Made by a program: the position numbers and the translations under genes
Shown: piece by piece, positions 16,683 to 25,851 of the stretch
Numbering within the stretch: position 1 is the first letter of the stretch
Layout: each line of letters opens with the position of its first letter
NCBI GenBank assembly: GCA_017744315.1
Contig: JAGIBN010000006.1
Location: 62,001-126,000, forward strand
Length of the DNA: 64,000 nucleotides
DNA from: Porphyrobacter sp.
GTDB lineage: Bacteria > Pseudomonadota > Alphaproteobacteria > Sphingomonadales > Sphingomonadaceae
Reading direction: 5' to 3'
The notes under the pieces: model-generated
The model's database searches: none
Seen by the model: only the letters and a program-made list of their open reading frames with translations
What the model was told of the DNA's origin: nothing

Positions 16683-17087
16683 ATGATCATCGGAATGGGC
16701 TCTGACCTCTGCAATATCGAGCGCATTCAAACCGCTCTCGATCGGCATGGAGACCGTTTCGAACAGCGCTGCTTCACCGCAATCGAGCGCGCCAAGGCGG
16801 CCAAGCGGCCCTTCACCCGGGCCGGCACTTACGCCAAGCGCTTCGCCGCCAAGGAGGCGTTCTCGAAGGCCGTGGGCACGGGCTTCTTCCAGGGCGTCTA
16901 CATGAAGGACATCGGGGTAGTGAACCTGCCCTCGGGCGCCCCCACCCTGCATCTCGAAAACGGCGCGGCGAAGCGGCTTGCGGAACTGACACCGGATGGC
17001 CATGAGGCGCACATCCACCTTACCCTTACCGACGACCATCCCTGGGCCCAGGCTTTCGTCGTAATCGAGGCACGCCCCCTAACGTGA
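16683..17087 (+). CDS. acpS: holo-[acyl-carrier-protein] synthase
   Basis: The 134-residue enzyme transfers phosphopantetheine from CoA to ACP. The magnesium-site aspartate in [14 protein letters not shown] and the [15 protein letters not shown] block are both present. It lies three bases after pdxJ and overlaps the lepB GTG by four bases. Confidence 0.95.
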   Translation: MIIGMGSDLCNIERIQTALDRHGDRFEQRCFTAIERAKAAKRPFTRAGTYAKRFAAKEAFSKAVGTGFFQGVYMKDIGVVNLPSGAPTLHLENGAAKRLAELTPDGHEAHIHLTLTDDHPWAQAFVVIEARPLT

Positions 17088-17989
17088 ACGACCAGCCTTC
17101 CGAACCGATTGGCGCCGACGAATCCCACGGCAAGAAGAAGGCCAAGGTCAACTGGCTGGCGGAAATCCGCGGCCTGTTCTTGATGCTGCTCGGCGTGCTT
17201 GCGTTCCATACATTCGTCGCCAAGCCGTTCTACATCCCCAGCGCTTCGATGGTCCCCAACCTGCTGGTCGGGGACAGGCTGATCGTGAGCAAGTATCCCT
17301 ATGGCTGGAGCTGGGTCTCCGCCTCGTTCCACCTGCTCCCGCGCAGCGACTGGCGCATTGCGCCGGCCACACCCGAATACGGCGATATCGTCATCGCCGT
17401 CCCGCCAGACCGGGCGGAGGATTACATCAAGCGCGTGATCGGCCTTCCCGGCGATCGCATCGCCATGGTCGACGGGCAGATCATCCTCAACGGCAAGGAA
17501 GTCCCGCAAGAGGTCGAACCTCCCGTGCGGATTCCCGTCGCCGACCAGCAGTTCTGCGACGGACACCCCTGCCTCGCCGACTTCGACCAGTTCCGCGTGC
17601 GCGATCCCGACGGCCGCGAATTCTACGAACCGCCGACGTACCGGGAAACGCTGCCGAACGGCGCGAGCTACCGGATCATCGACCACTTCACGCAGCCGCT
17701 CGACAACTTCGACGAGATCGAGATCCCCGAAGGCTACGTGTTCCTGATGGGCGACAACCGCGACCATTCGGCCGACAGCCGCGCTCCCGCGGCGCCGTTC
17801 GGCAACGGGCTTGGCGGACCGGTTCCGATCTCGAGTGTCGGTGGTCGCGCTGAAATCATCACCTTCTCCCTCGACGGCAGTGCCGGCTGGAATCCGCTGA
17901 GCTGGTTCAGGGCATTGCGCCCGGACCGCGCTTGGACCACTCTCCGCCCCGAACTGCGTAAGGCGGGAGAGGGTGATGGCAGAGACTGA
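17084..17989 (+). CDS. lepB: signal peptidase I
   Basis: The 301-residue serine protease removes Sec and Tat signal peptides at the outer face of the inner membrane. A single N-terminal membrane helix (about 28-46) precedes box B with catalytic S55 ([21 protein letters not shown]). The general-base K116 is in [13 protein letters not shown], and [12 protein letters not shown] forms box E. The start is GTG in a GTGA overlap with acpS. rnc and era, which often follow lepB in related genomes, are not next here. Confidence 0.94.
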   Translation: MNDQPSEPIGADESHGKKKAKVNWLAEIRGLFLMLLGVLAFHTFVAKPFYIPSASMVPNLLVGDRLIVSKYPYGWSWVSASFHLLPRSDWRIAPATPEYGDIVIAVPPDRAEDYIKRVIGLPGDRIAMVDGQIILNGKEVPQEVEPPVRIPVADQQFCDGHPCLADFDQFRVRDPDGREFYEPPTYRETLPNGASYRIIDHFTQPLDNFDEIEIPEGYVFLMGDNRDHSADSRAPAAPFGNGLGGPVPISSVGGRAEIITFSLDGSAGWNPLSWFRALRPDRAWTTLRPELRKAGEGDGRD

Positions 17990-19073
17990 CGCCAAGGACG
18001 GTCCTGCGGGCGACAACCGGGCAAGCCCGACCCACATCACCAGCCCGGCCCTGCGCTACGAAGCCAAGCGCGCCTTGCTCTGGGTCACCATCGTCGGCCT
18101 TGCCATCCTGGCGATCTACATTTCGCAGGCCCTGCTCGTAATTTTCGGCGCATTGGTGTTCGCCTCGATGCTCGACGGCGGCGCTCGCTTGCTTGGACGA
18201 GTGCTGCCGATCGGTCGCGGCTGGCGGCTGGCGTTGGTGCTGCTACTCGCCATTGGGTTCATCGTGTGGCTGGTCCAGTTCGCGGGCAACCAGATCGCCT
18301 ACGAGGCGGCAGAGCTCCCGCAAATCGTCACCGAGCAGGCCAACCGCTTCTTCGCTTGGCTTGACCAGAAGGGCTTCGACATTGGGTTAGCCGACGTCCA
18401 GGGCGTCGCCGGCCAGTTGATGAGCGGCGTCGGCACACTGACCAAAGCGATCGGCGGCATCTTCGGCGCTATGACCACGCTGTTCCTTATTGCGATCATC
18501 GGCATCTACATCGCGCTCGAACCGCGGCTCTACGAACGCGGCATTGCCTGGATGCTCCCACCAGAGCGGCGCGGGAACTTCTACGTCACAGTGAATCGCA
18601 TGTCCTTTTCCATGCGCCGGCTGATGGGCGGGCGCCTCCTGGGAATGGCGTTCGAGGGCGTGTTCACCTGGGTCATGCTCGCCGTCTACGGCGTGCCGAT
18701 GGCCGCGTTGCTGGCCATCCTCACCGGGTTGCTCGCCTTCATCCCCAATGTCGGAGCCATCGTCTCCGGGATCCTGATGATCCTTGTCGGGTTCTCAGGT
18801 GGACTAGAAATGGGGTTCTACACGATCTTCGTCTATTTCCTGGTCCAGAACATCGACGGCTACATCGTGGTCCCACTGATCGCGCGGAAGACCGTCGATC
18901 TCGCCCCTGCCCTGGTGCTCGCCGCGCAGTTGGTCATGGGCGTGCTGTTCGGGGTGCTCGGTCTGTTCCTGGCCGATCCCTTGCTGGCGATGATCAAGGT
19001 CGCGCTGGAACGCCGCGCGGAACAAAATGAACAAGATGGGTCGCAACCCGAGGCGGAGGCCAATGGTCCGTAA
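17976..19073 (+). CDS. AI-2E/TqsA-family (PerM-type) membrane transporter
   Basis: The 365-residue protein has the AI-2E transporter layout: two N-terminal helices, a long amphipathic segment, and five or more C-terminal helices. The block LAFIPNVGAIVSGILMILVG and the late QNIDGYIVVPLIARKTVDL are characteristic. Family members include exporters of AI-2 and proposed sodium/proton or sodium/lithium antiporters, so the substrate is uncertain. The ATG at 17976 has GGGAGAGGG just before it and overlaps lepB by 14 bases. Confidence 0.88.
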   Translation: MAETDAKDGPAGDNRASPTHITSPALRYEAKRALLWVTIVGLAILAIYISQALLVIFGALVFASMLDGGARLLGRVLPIGRGWRLALVLLLAIGFIVWLVQFAGNQIAYEAAELPQIVTEQANRFFAWLDQKGFDIGLADVQGVAGQLMSGVGTLTKAIGGIFGAMTTLFLIAIIGIYIALEPRLYERGIAWMLPPERRGNFYVTVNRMSFSMRRLMGGRLLGMAFEGVFTWVMLAVYGVPMAALLAILTGLLAFIPNVGAIVSGILMILVGFSGGLEMGFYTIFVYFLVQNIDGYIVVPLIARKTVDLAPALVLAAQLVMGVLFGVLGLFLADPLLAMIKVALERRAEQNEQDGSQPEAEANGP

Positions 19074-20184
19074 GTTTCTCTACGTTATTGCTGTCTTCCT
19101 GGTCATCCTGATTGCCGGCGCCTTTGCCCTGAGGCTGTGGTCGACCAAGCTTGCCGAGATCGCCTTCGTGCCTTCGACCGAGTTCGTCGCGCAGGACCCG
19201 CTCGCCACCAATGCCTATCAGGATCCGGCGATGTGGTTCTCGCGCCCAGGCATCGGTGCGCCGACCGACCCGTCGCGGTGGCAACCCGCAGGCGTTCCGG
19301 CGGCCGCCAAGCCACCCGTGAACTTCGCGGTCTTCTTCGTCCATCCCACCAGCTATCTTGAGAGCGTCCACTGGAACGCCCCGCTCGACGACGCGCAGTC
19401 GCAGGCGCGTGCCAAGCTCTATCTCCGCGGCATGGCGAGCCCGTTCAACCGCGCCAGCGAGATCTGGGCTCCGCGCTATCGCCAAGCCACTTTCGGCGCC
19501 TTCCTCACCGACGCCGATGGCGCCGACGAGGCGATTGATGCGGCATATCAGGACGTTGCCCAGGCTTTCGCATACTTCGTCGACAGTGTCGGCCCCGACA
19601 CGCCGATCGTGCTCGCCGGACATAGCCAGGGAGCGCATCACATCCTGCGGCTGCTGCGAGAGAAGATCGCCGGAACCCCACTACAGCAGCGAATCGCGAT
19701 GGTCTATCCCGTGGGCTGGCCGATCTCGATCGCGCACGACCTCCCTGCCCTCGGCCTTCCTGCTTGCGCGACGGCCGAACAGGTCGGCTGCATCGCAACG
19801 TGGTCGAGCTTCGCGGAACCGGCCGAGCCCGACGCCTGGTTCGAGATTTTCCGCGCCTCCCGCGGCTTTGATGGACAACCGCGCGGCGACGGCCCGATCC
19901 TCTGCGTCAATCCGCTCACCGGCACGCTCAACGGCACGGCTCCGGCTTCCGCCAACCTTGGCACGCTGGTGCCGAACGATGACATGAGTAGCGGCGAACT
20001 CGTTCCCGGCTCCGTACCTGCTCGCTGCGATCCGCGCGGGATACTGCTGATCGGCGATCCGCCAGAGGTCGGGCCCTACGTGCTGCCCGGCAACAACTAC
20101 CACGTCTATGACATCCCGCTGTTCTGGCGGAACTTGCAGGAAGACGTCACGCGGCGGATGGGCGCCTGGTCGGCCACGCGATGA
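19063..20184 (+). CDS. DUF3089 alpha/beta-hydrolase
   Basis: A 373-residue protein with an N-terminal membrane helix (about 3-22) and a DUF3089 alpha/beta-hydrolase domain. The nucleophile elbow is LAGHSQGAHHI; FAVFFVHPTSYLE and the aspartate/histidine-bearing C-terminal segments (ILLIGDPPEV, NNYHVYDIPLFWRN) fit the family. A lysophospholipase or esterase role facing the periplasm is likely but the substrate is unknown. The ATG at 19063 has GGAGG four bases upstream and overlaps the transporter gene by 11 bases. Confidence 0.85.
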   Translation: MVRKFLYVIAVFLVILIAGAFALRLWSTKLAEIAFVPSTEFVAQDPLATNAYQDPAMWFSRPGIGAPTDPSRWQPAGVPAAAKPPVNFAVFFVHPTSYLESVHWNAPLDDAQSQARAKLYLRGMASPFNRASEIWAPRYRQATFGAFLTDADGADEAIDAAYQDVAQAFAYFVDSVGPDTPIVLAGHSQGAHHILRLLREKIAGTPLQQRIAMVYPVGWPISIAHDLPALGLPACATAEQVGCIATWSSFAEPAEPDAWFEIFRASRGFDGQPRGDGPILCVNPLTGTLNGTAPASANLGTLVPNDDMSSGELVPGSVPARCDPRGILLIGDPPEVGPYVLPGNNYHVYDIPLFWRNLQEDVTRRMGAWSATR

Positions 20185-20648
20185 CGACCGAGCAGGCCGA
20201 CGAGTTCCGCACAGCCCTGCCCAATGGCGGAGTCCTGCTTGGGCTCGACCTCGGCACAAAGACCATCGGCACGGCCTTCTGCGACGCCGGGTGGAGCTTT
20301 GCCACCGCGGGCAAGACCCTGCCGCGCGGCAAGTTCACCCGCGACCTGGCGGCGATCAAGGCGCTGGTAGACGAACGGCGAGTAAAAGGCGTGGTGATCG
20401 GGCTACCGCTCAACATGGACGGCACCTCCGGCCCCCGGGCTCAGGCCAGCCGCGCATTCGCCCGCAACCTTGCCCCGCTGGATCTGCCGGTTCTGCTGTG
20501 GGACGAACGCTGGTCCACGGCGAGCGCGGAGCGTGACATGATTTCGCAGGATTTCAGCCGCGCCAAACGCGCCGAGCGAATCGACAGCCACGCCGCCGCA
20601 GTGATCCTGCAGGCTGCAATCGACCGATTGGCCGGGGGAATTCTCTAG
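20181..20648 (+). CDS. ruvX: RuvX/YqgF pre-16S rRNA nuclease
   Basis: The 155-residue RNase H-fold protein acts in maturation of the 16S rRNA 5' end. Motifs GLDLGTKTIGTA (first aspartate), VVIGLPLNMDGTSG (E/D site), WDERWSTASAE and IDSHAAAVILQ cover the catalytic acidic residues. It overlaps the DUF3089 gene by four bases and converges on the siroheme synthase gene with 4 bases of overlap. Confidence 0.93.
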   Translation: MTTEQADEFRTALPNGGVLLGLDLGTKTIGTAFCDAGWSFATAGKTLPRGKFTRDLAAIKALVDERRVKGVVIGLPLNMDGTSGPRAQASRAFARNLAPLDLPVLLWDERWSTASAERDMISQDFSRAKRAERIDSHAAAVILQAAIDRLAGGIL

Positions 20649-21433
20649 GCTTTCGGCCCCCGCCGCAGCAGCAGGACGAGACCAGCGGGCAGAGCACCGT
20701 CATGCGGTAGCTCCCTTCGCACCGCATCGGCCCGCGCGCGGTCGAGTATCGCGGCGGCGATCGATGGCTCAAAAAGGACAGCGTCGGCACTGCCCAGCAA
20801 TCGCGCCTGCCTCAGGGTCAGGTCATCCGGATCGTCACCACGGATCGTAAGTTCGATCTCCTGGCTCCCAACCGGAGCCACAGCGTCCCCCAGCCACTGC
20901 TCCACGTTGCCAGCCGCGTCTTCCTTCAGAGGGTCGAGCGGCCCGCCTTCCGCGAACGCCGCGTCCAACGCCAGACGCCGGTCGGCCGCCGAGGGCCAAC
21001 GGGCGCGCAGCTTCGAGCGAGCCGCGTGCATCGCGTCGGCAAGGGCTCCGAGATTGGCCGGAAGCAAGGCCTCCAGCCGTAAGCGCAACTGCTTGGCCAG
21101 ACCAGCCGACGCCCCGGAGGTGCCGACCGCGATCAAAACCGGATCTCGATCGAGCAGGCTTGGCACGGTGAAGTCGCACAGATCGGGCCGGTCGACCGTG
21201 TTCACCAGCACGCCCGCGTCCCGCAGGCGAGCCGCGTCGGCCTCACAGGCGGCGGCGTCCTCGTGCGCCACGAATGCCAGTCTCGCGCCGTGCGAGAGGC
21301 CATCCTCAAGTTCAGTTGAGGTTTGCCCGCCAGCCCGTTCGACGAGGCGTCTTTTCGCCTCGGCCGCCGCCCCGCTCCCCAGCACGATCACCGGCTGTCC
21401 GGCGACGCGATGGAAGAGCGGGAGCGAGCGCAT
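20645..21433 (-). CDS. siroheme synthase-like precorrin-2 dehydrogenase, truncated methyltransferase domain
   Basis: The first 150 residues match the Met8/CysG N-terminal domain: PVIVLGSGAAAEAKRRL for NAD binding, then CDFTVPSLLDRDPVLIAVGTSGAS as the catalytic and sulphate-binding block, then a dimer helix. This part would oxidise precorrin-2 and insert iron. The last 65 residues (GDDPDDLTLRQARLLGSADA onward) look like the beginning of the uroporphyrinogen-III methyltransferase domain of CysG, which then stops; more than 180 residues of methyltransferase are missing. The gene overlaps the lysA stop by one base. Whether an independent CobA exists elsewhere cannot be seen. Confidence 0.78.
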   Translation of the reverse strand: MRSLPLFHRVAGQPVIVLGSGAAAEAKRRLVERAGGQTSTELEDGLSHGARLAFVAHEDAAACEADAARLRDAGVLVNTVDRPDLCDFTVPSLLDRDPVLIAVGTSGASAGLAKQLRLRLEALLPANLGALADAMHAARSKLRARWPSAADRRLALDAAFAEGGPLDPLKEDAAGNVEQWLGDAVAPVGSQEIELTIRGDDPDDLTLRQARLLGSADAVLFEPSIAAAILDRARADAVRRELPHDGALPAGLVLLLRRGPKA

Positions 21434-22689
21434 CAGAGCCAGGCCGGTACCCGCTCGGCGGCGGTAATCTCTTCGGGAAGGATGCGATCGGCCACGACGG
21501 CGTACTTGTCGCCATCGACCATGACCTCGGCCACGAAGCCGCGGCTGTTGTAGCTCGAGGCCATCGTCGCGCCATAAGCGCCAGCGGTACGGAACACCGC
21601 AAGGTCACCGGCTTCGACGCCCTCGATATCGCGACCCATGGCGAACGTGTCGCCGGTCTCACAGATCGGTCCGACGATGTTGGCGGTCATCCGCTTGTTG
21701 GACGGCCGGACCGCCTCGAAATCATGCCAGGATCCGTAGAGCGCCGGGCGCGCCAGGTCGTTCATGGCCGCGTCGACGATCACGAACGGATCCCTGATCC
21801 CGCGCTTCACGCGCACGACCTTGGTCAGGAGGATGCCAGCGTTACCGGCGATGACTCGTCCAGGCTCGAACATCAGGCGCACGTCCCAGCCTTGCGTCAC
21901 GCGGGCGACCATCGCGCCGTACTCGGCCGGGCTCGGCATCACGTCGCCCGCCTTGTACGGCACGCCAAGGCCGCCGCCGAGATCGGCGTGGCTGACTTTG
22001 AGGCCGTTGGCGCGCAAGCTTGCGATCAGCCCGCCAAGCTTCTCGAACGCCCGCTCCAGCGGGGCGAGGTCTGACAGCTGGCTGCCGATGTGCACCGCGA
22101 CGCCGCGCATATCGAGGCCGGGCATCGCCGAAAGGCGGGCGTAGATCGCCGGCGCCTCTCCGATGGGAACGCCGAACTTGTTGTCCGCCTTACCGGTGGA
22201 GATCTTGTCGTGGGTGCCGGCATCCACGTCCGGATTGACGCGCAGAGCGCAGGGCGCGCGAAGGCCGCGCGCTTCGGCCAGCACCGCAAGCTCGACGCCC
22301 TCTTCCTCCGATTCGAGGTTGAACTGCCCGATCCCCGCATCGAGGCCACGGATCAGTTCGTACTCCTGCTTGCCCACGCCGGAGAACACGACGTCCTCCG
22401 CAGGCATGCCCGCAGCCAGCGCACGCGCCAGTTCGCCGCCAGACACGACATCGGCCCCGAAGCCTTCGCGCTGCATCACGCGCAGCACGGCGAGGTTAGG
22501 GTTCGCCTTCACTGCAAACGCAAGATGGGGATCGCCGAGCGGAGTCAGCGCTTCCTTGAACACGCGGGCGTGCCGTTCGAGAGTGGCGCGAGAGTAGACA
22601 TAGACCGGCGTGCCGACTTCCGCGGCGATGCGGGCCAGCGGAACGTCCTCGGCGTAAAGCTCGCCGTCGCGTAAGTGAAAATGATCCAT
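21433..22689 (-). CDS. lysA: diaminopimelate decarboxylase
   Basis: The 418-residue PLP enzyme makes lysine from meso-diaminopimelate. It begins MDHFHLRDGELYAEDVPL; the PLP lysine is in LAFAVKANPNLAVL, and later come HIGSQLSDL, LGGGLGVPY, EPGRVIAGNAG and CETGDTFA. The ATG at 22689 gives the normal family start; the frame upstream is unlike LysA. It follows a small lipoprotein gene, a very common pairing in proteobacteria. Confidence 0.96.
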   Translation of the reverse strand: MDHFHLRDGELYAEDVPLARIAAEVGTPVYVYSRATLERHARVFKEALTPLGDPHLAFAVKANPNLAVLRVMQREGFGADVVSGGELARALAAGMPAEDVVFSGVGKQEYELIRGLDAGIGQFNLESEEEGVELAVLAEARGLRAPCALRVNPDVDAGTHDKISTGKADNKFGVPIGEAPAIYARLSAMPGLDMRGVAVHIGSQLSDLAPLERAFEKLGGLIASLRANGLKVSHADLGGGLGVPYKAGDVMPSPAEYGAMVARVTQGWDVRLMFEPGRVIAGNAGILLTKVVRVKRGIRDPFVIVDAAMNDLARPALYGSWHDFEAVRPSNKRMTANIVGPICETGDTFAMGRDIEGVEAGDLAVFRTAGAYGATMASSYNSRGFVAEVMVDGDKYAVVADRILPEEITAAERVPAWL

Positions 22690-22702
22690 GATTAGACTGT
22701 CT

Positions 22703-22948
22703 TTACCCTTCGGGCGGCAGGTCGAACGGATCGTCCTCGCGCTCTTCGGAGCGCTGCCGCAGTTCGACATTGCGGGCCGGTACGGCCTGAGTGTTGGGCT
22801 CCAACAGTTCGGCCGAGGTTTGAGGCTCGTTCCGACCGATCGGAGTGGGAGGCAACGGCTGGCCGGCAGCCTGTTTAAGGTCCTGTTGGCTGCCGCAGGC
22901 CGCAAGGCCCAGGCCCACTAGGAGCACGAGAGCGCGAAGGCGAGTCAT
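22703..22948 (-). CDS. small lipoprotein (LptM-like) upstream of lysA
   Basis: An 81-residue protein with a short signal peptide and a lipobox ([11 protein letters not shown]; lipidated Cys at 18), then a proline-, glutamate- and arginine-rich tail. Position between argH and lysA matches the LptM/YifL family, which in Escherichia coli helps mature the LptD-LptE lipopolysaccharide transporter. Sequence identity is mostly restricted to the lipobox, so the functional link is by context. The ATG overlaps the argH stop by four bases. Confidence 0.72.
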   Translation of the reverse strand: MTRLRALVLLVGLGLAACGSQQDLKQAAGQPLPPTPIGRNEPQTSAELLEPNTQAVPARNVELRQRSEEREDDPFDLPPEG

Positions 22949-24366
22949 CCCCCCATACCTAACGCCTCGCGCGCTTCGGCGATACGTTTGCGTACTTCCG
23001 CCGGCGCGGTGCCACCGTGGCTGGCCCGGGCGGCAACCGAGGCTTCGACCGAAAGGGCGGCATAGACACCCTCTCCGATCCGGCCATCGATGTCCTGCAG
23101 GTCCGCCAGCGACAAAGCTTCGAGCGCAATCCCGCGGCTCTCGGCCAACTTGACTGCCGCGCCAGTAATGTGATGCGCCTCGCGGAAGGGAATGCCCGCC
23201 TGCCGCACCAGCCAGTCGGCGAGGTCAGTGGCCGTGGCATAGCCGAGCTCAGCCGCCTGACGCATGCGATCGGTGCGAAAGTGGGCTTCGGCGACCATTC
23301 CGGTCATCGCAGCCACAGACAGGCCGAGCAGGTTCGCAGCCTCGAACACCGGCGGCTTATCGTCCTGCATGTCCTTCGAATAGGCGAGCGGCAGGCCCTT
23401 CATCGTGACCATTAGCGATACCGCAGTGCCCACGATGCGCCCGGCATGGCCGCGAACCAGTTCGGCCGCGTCAGGGTTCTTCTTCTGCGGCATGATCGAG
23501 CTGCCGGTCGAAAGCGAATCCGGCAGGCGTACGAAACTGAACGGTTGGCTGGCCCAGATGATGAACTCTTCCGCCAGCCGCGACAGGTGCAGCGAGCACT
23601 GCGCCGCCGACATCAGGTAATCGAGCGCGAAGTCCCGATCGGAAACCGAGTCGAGGCTGTTCGCGGTCGGCTTGTCGAAGCCCAGTGCCTGCGCGGTCAT
23701 TTCGCGATCGATCGGAAAGCCCGTACCGGCCAGCGCTGCGCTACCCAGCGGCGACTCGTTCGAGCGCTTGCGGGCATCGGCAAAGCGGGACCGGTCGCGC
23801 CGGATCATCTCGTAATAGGCCATCAGGTGATGCCCAAGCGTGACCGGCTGCGCGGTCTGCAGGTGGGTGAAGCCCGGCATGATGCTGTCGGCATGCTCAG
23901 CCGCCCGGGTCACCAGCGCCCGCTGAAGTGCCTCGAGGCCGGCGTCGACCTGGTCGATCGCATCGCGCACCCAAAGGCGAAAATCGGTCGCCACCTGGTC
24001 GTTGCGACTGCGTGCGGTATGCAACCGCCCGGCCGCCGGACCGATCAACTCGGCCAGCCGGCTCTCGGTGGTCATGTGGATGTCTTCGAGCGCCCAATCT
24101 TCCGGGACGCCATCCGCTTCGTACTCGGCGGCGACCTCATTGAGACCGGCTTCGATCGCCTTCGCATCGTCGGCCGAAACGATCCCGCAAGCGCCGAGCA
24201 TCGCCGCGTGAGCCTTGCTCGCGGCGATGTCCTGGCGCCACAGTGCCTTGTCGAACGGGATCGAGGCGTTAATTTCGCGCATGATCGAGCTGGGCCCTTC
24301 CGCGAAGCGCCCGCCCCACATCTGGTTGGAGCCTGCAATGCCCCGTTCGCCTTCGTTCTTGCTCAC
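22945..24366 (-). CDS. argH: argininosuccinate lyase
   Basis: The roughly 473-residue enzyme splits argininosuccinate to arginine and fumarate. Conserved blocks are [11 protein letters not shown] near the N-terminus, [45 protein letters not shown], and the catalytic-serine signature [12 protein letters not shown]. Two starts are possible. The GTG at 24366 has a better ribosome binding site (GAGGG) and is chosen; an ATG at 24321 starts exactly at MWGGRF. With the GTG start, the gene overlaps the divergent tlpA-like gene (24338) by 29 bases. Confidence 0.93.
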   Translation of the reverse strand: MSKNEGERGIAGSNQMWGGRFAEGPSSIMREINASIPFDKALWRQDIAASKAHAAMLGACGIVSADDAKAIEAGLNEVAAEYEADGVPEDWALEDIHMTTESRLAELIGPAAGRLHTARSRNDQVATDFRLWVRDAIDQVDAGLEALQRALVTRAAEHADSIMPGFTHLQTAQPVTLGHHLMAYYEMIRRDRSRFADARKRSNESPLGSAALAGTGFPIDREMTAQALGFDKPTANSLDSVSDRDFALDYLMSAAQCSLHLSRLAEEFIIWASQPFSFVRLPDSLSTGSSIMPQKKNPDAAELVRGHAGRIVGTAVSLMVTMKGLPLAYSKDMQDDKPPVFEAANLLGLSVAAMTGMVAEAHFRTDRMRQAAELGYATATDLADWLVRQAGIPFREAHHITGAAVKLAESRGIALEALSLADLQDIDGRIGEGVYAALSVEASVAARASHGGTAPAEVRKRIAEAREALGMGG

Positions 24367-24922
24367 GTGTGTTATCGCCCTCGTTCTGGCGGGGTGCGAT
24401 AGGCAAAGCGCGGAACCCGCGCAACCGCAGGAAGAACAAGCGGCGCAAAACGAAGGTGGGCTCACCGGCACGCTCGACCGCAGCTTCGCGGGTCAAGCCC
24501 TCCCCACGACACAGCTTGTCGACCCATCGGGAGCCACGCTGGCGATGGCAGATCTGAAGGGGAAGCCAGCTCTGGTGAACCTCTGGGCCACCTGGTGCGT
24601 ACCTTGCGTCACCGAAATGCCGATGCTGAACGACCTCGCCGGAGAACTCGGGGACAGCGTGCGCGTGGTCACGGTCAGCCAGGACATGAAGGGCGCTGAG
24701 GTGGTCGAGCCGTTCTTCGCCCAGCGCAAGCTCGCCAACCTGCCCAAGTGGATCGACGCCAAGAACGACCTGCCCTTCGCCTACGGCGGCGGCTCCGCGC
24801 TACCGCTCACTGTGCTCTATGGCGCCGACGGCAAGGAAATCTGGCGGGTCATGGGCGGCTTCGACTGGTCGAGCGCCGAAGCGCGCGAACTGGTGGCGGA
24901 AGCGACTGCCGGAAAGGGATAA
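24338..24922 (+). CDS. TlpA-like thioredoxin-fold lipoprotein
   Basis: A 194-residue lipoprotein with lipobox LVLAGCDRQ (Cys20), a Gln/Glu/Ala-rich linker, then a TlpA/ResA-type thioredoxin fold with active site WATWCVPC (C87, C90), plus the usual cis-proline segment [13 protein letters not shown]. It likely reduces or isomerises disulphides, or delivers electrons for cytochrome c or copper-site maturation, in the periplasm. The ATG at 24338 has TTGGAG about 8 bases before it. It overlaps the divergent argH start and runs directly into the dioxygenase gene. Confidence 0.88.
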   Translation: MPRSPSFLLTCVIALVLAGCDRQSAEPAQPQEEQAAQNEGGLTGTLDRSFAGQALPTTQLVDPSGATLAMADLKGKPALVNLWATWCVPCVTEMPMLNDLAGELGDSVRVVTVSQDMKGAEVVEPFFAQRKLANLPKWIDAKNDLPFAYGGGSALPLTVLYGADGKEIWRVMGGFDWSSAEARELVAEATAGKG

Positions 24923-24925
24923 GTG

Positions 24926-25699
24926 ATGTCACAGCTGAGCCGGGACCTGGCCGCCGGAATGGACCGGAGGCGCGTGCTTGGCGGCCTTGCCCTCGGACTC
25001 GGCGGCGTGCTGGCGGGCTGCGGCTCCAGGGCCGGCGCGCAAGGCGGGGCAACGGCCTGCGTGGCGACACCTACCGAGATCAAAGGCCCCTTCCCCGCCG
25101 ACGGCAGCAACGGCGGCGCGCGGCCAATCAACGTGCTCAACCTCGGCGGCGTAGCACGACGCGACATCCGTACCGGGTTCGCCGGGATGGAGGGACGCGC
25201 CGAGGGCGTTCCGCTCGAACTGGAGCTGGAGCTTGTCGGATCAGGCTGCGGGACCCTGCCCGGACACGCGATCTACCTGTGGCAAAACGATGCCGCAGGC
25301 GAATACTCGCTCTACAGCCTGACCGAGACCAATTACCTGCGCGGTCTCCAGCCGGCAGGGGCTGACGGCCGCGTCCGGTTCACCAGCATCGTGCCGGGCT
25401 GCTACGGCGGCCGCTATCCGCACTGCCACTTCGAGGTGTTCGAAAGCCCCGAAGCGGCCATCGGCGGCGCAGCGCCGCTACTCGTCTCGCAACTCGCCTT
25501 CCCCGCCGCCGAGTGCAGCGCGATCTATCGCGACGACGCACGTTATGGCGATTCGCTTCGTAACCTAGAGCGGCTGCCGATTGGCCGGGACTTTGTGTTC
25601 GGCGATTCCGATGCTGCGGGTCAGCAACGTCAGACGGTCAAGCTGAGTGGCGATCCGGCACAGGGCTATCGGGGAATGGCCCGGGTGACCTTGGCCTAG
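24926..25699 (+). CDS. exported lipoprotein with intradiol ring-cleavage dioxygenase fold
   Basis: The 257-residue protein has a twin-arginine-like start (DRRRVLGGLALGLGGVLAGCGS) with a lipobox cysteine at 32. The rest is an intradiol dioxygenase beta-sandwich. TEIKGPFPADGSNG resembles the substrate-entry block. All four non-haem Fe(III) ligands of the family are in place: Y127 (AAGEYSLY), Y160 (VPGCYGG), H166 and H168 (YPHCHFE). It may oxidise a catechol in the periplasm, but many such exported homologues have unknown substrates. It starts 3 bases after the tlpA-like stop; a GTG at 24923 is also possible. Confidence 0.85.
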   Translation: MSQLSRDLAAGMDRRRVLGGLALGLGGVLAGCGSRAGAQGGATACVATPTEIKGPFPADGSNGGARPINVLNLGGVARRDIRTGFAGMEGRAEGVPLELELELVGSGCGTLPGHAIYLWQNDAAGEYSLYSLTETNYLRGLQPAGADGRVRFTSIVPGCYGGRYPHCHFEVFESPEAAIGGAAPLLVSQLAFPAAECSAIYRDDARYGDSLRNLERLPIGRDFVFGDSDAAGQQRQTVKLSGDPAQGYRGMARVTLA

Positions 25700-25718
25700 C
25701 GCCAATTGATCATCGTGG

Positions 25719-25794
25719 TGGTGGGCGGTGAGGGGCTCGAACCCCCGACCCTCTCGGTGTAAACGAGATGCTCTACCAACTGAGCTAACCGCCC
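25719..25794 (-). tRNA. tRNA-Val (anticodon UAC), CCA encoded
   Basis: On the minus strand the acceptor stem GGGCGGT pairs with ACCGCCC. The D arm (GCTCAGTTGGTAGAGC), an anticodon stem TCTCG/CGAGA with the loop TTTACAC (anticodon TAC), and the T arm with GGTTCGAGCCCC all fold normally. Discriminator A and the CCA end are encoded. Confidence 0.96.
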
Positions 25795-25851
25795 GGATAC
25801 CGGGAGAGCGCGAGATAGCGTCTCTTTGCCGCAGGTCAACGTCTGGTTCGT

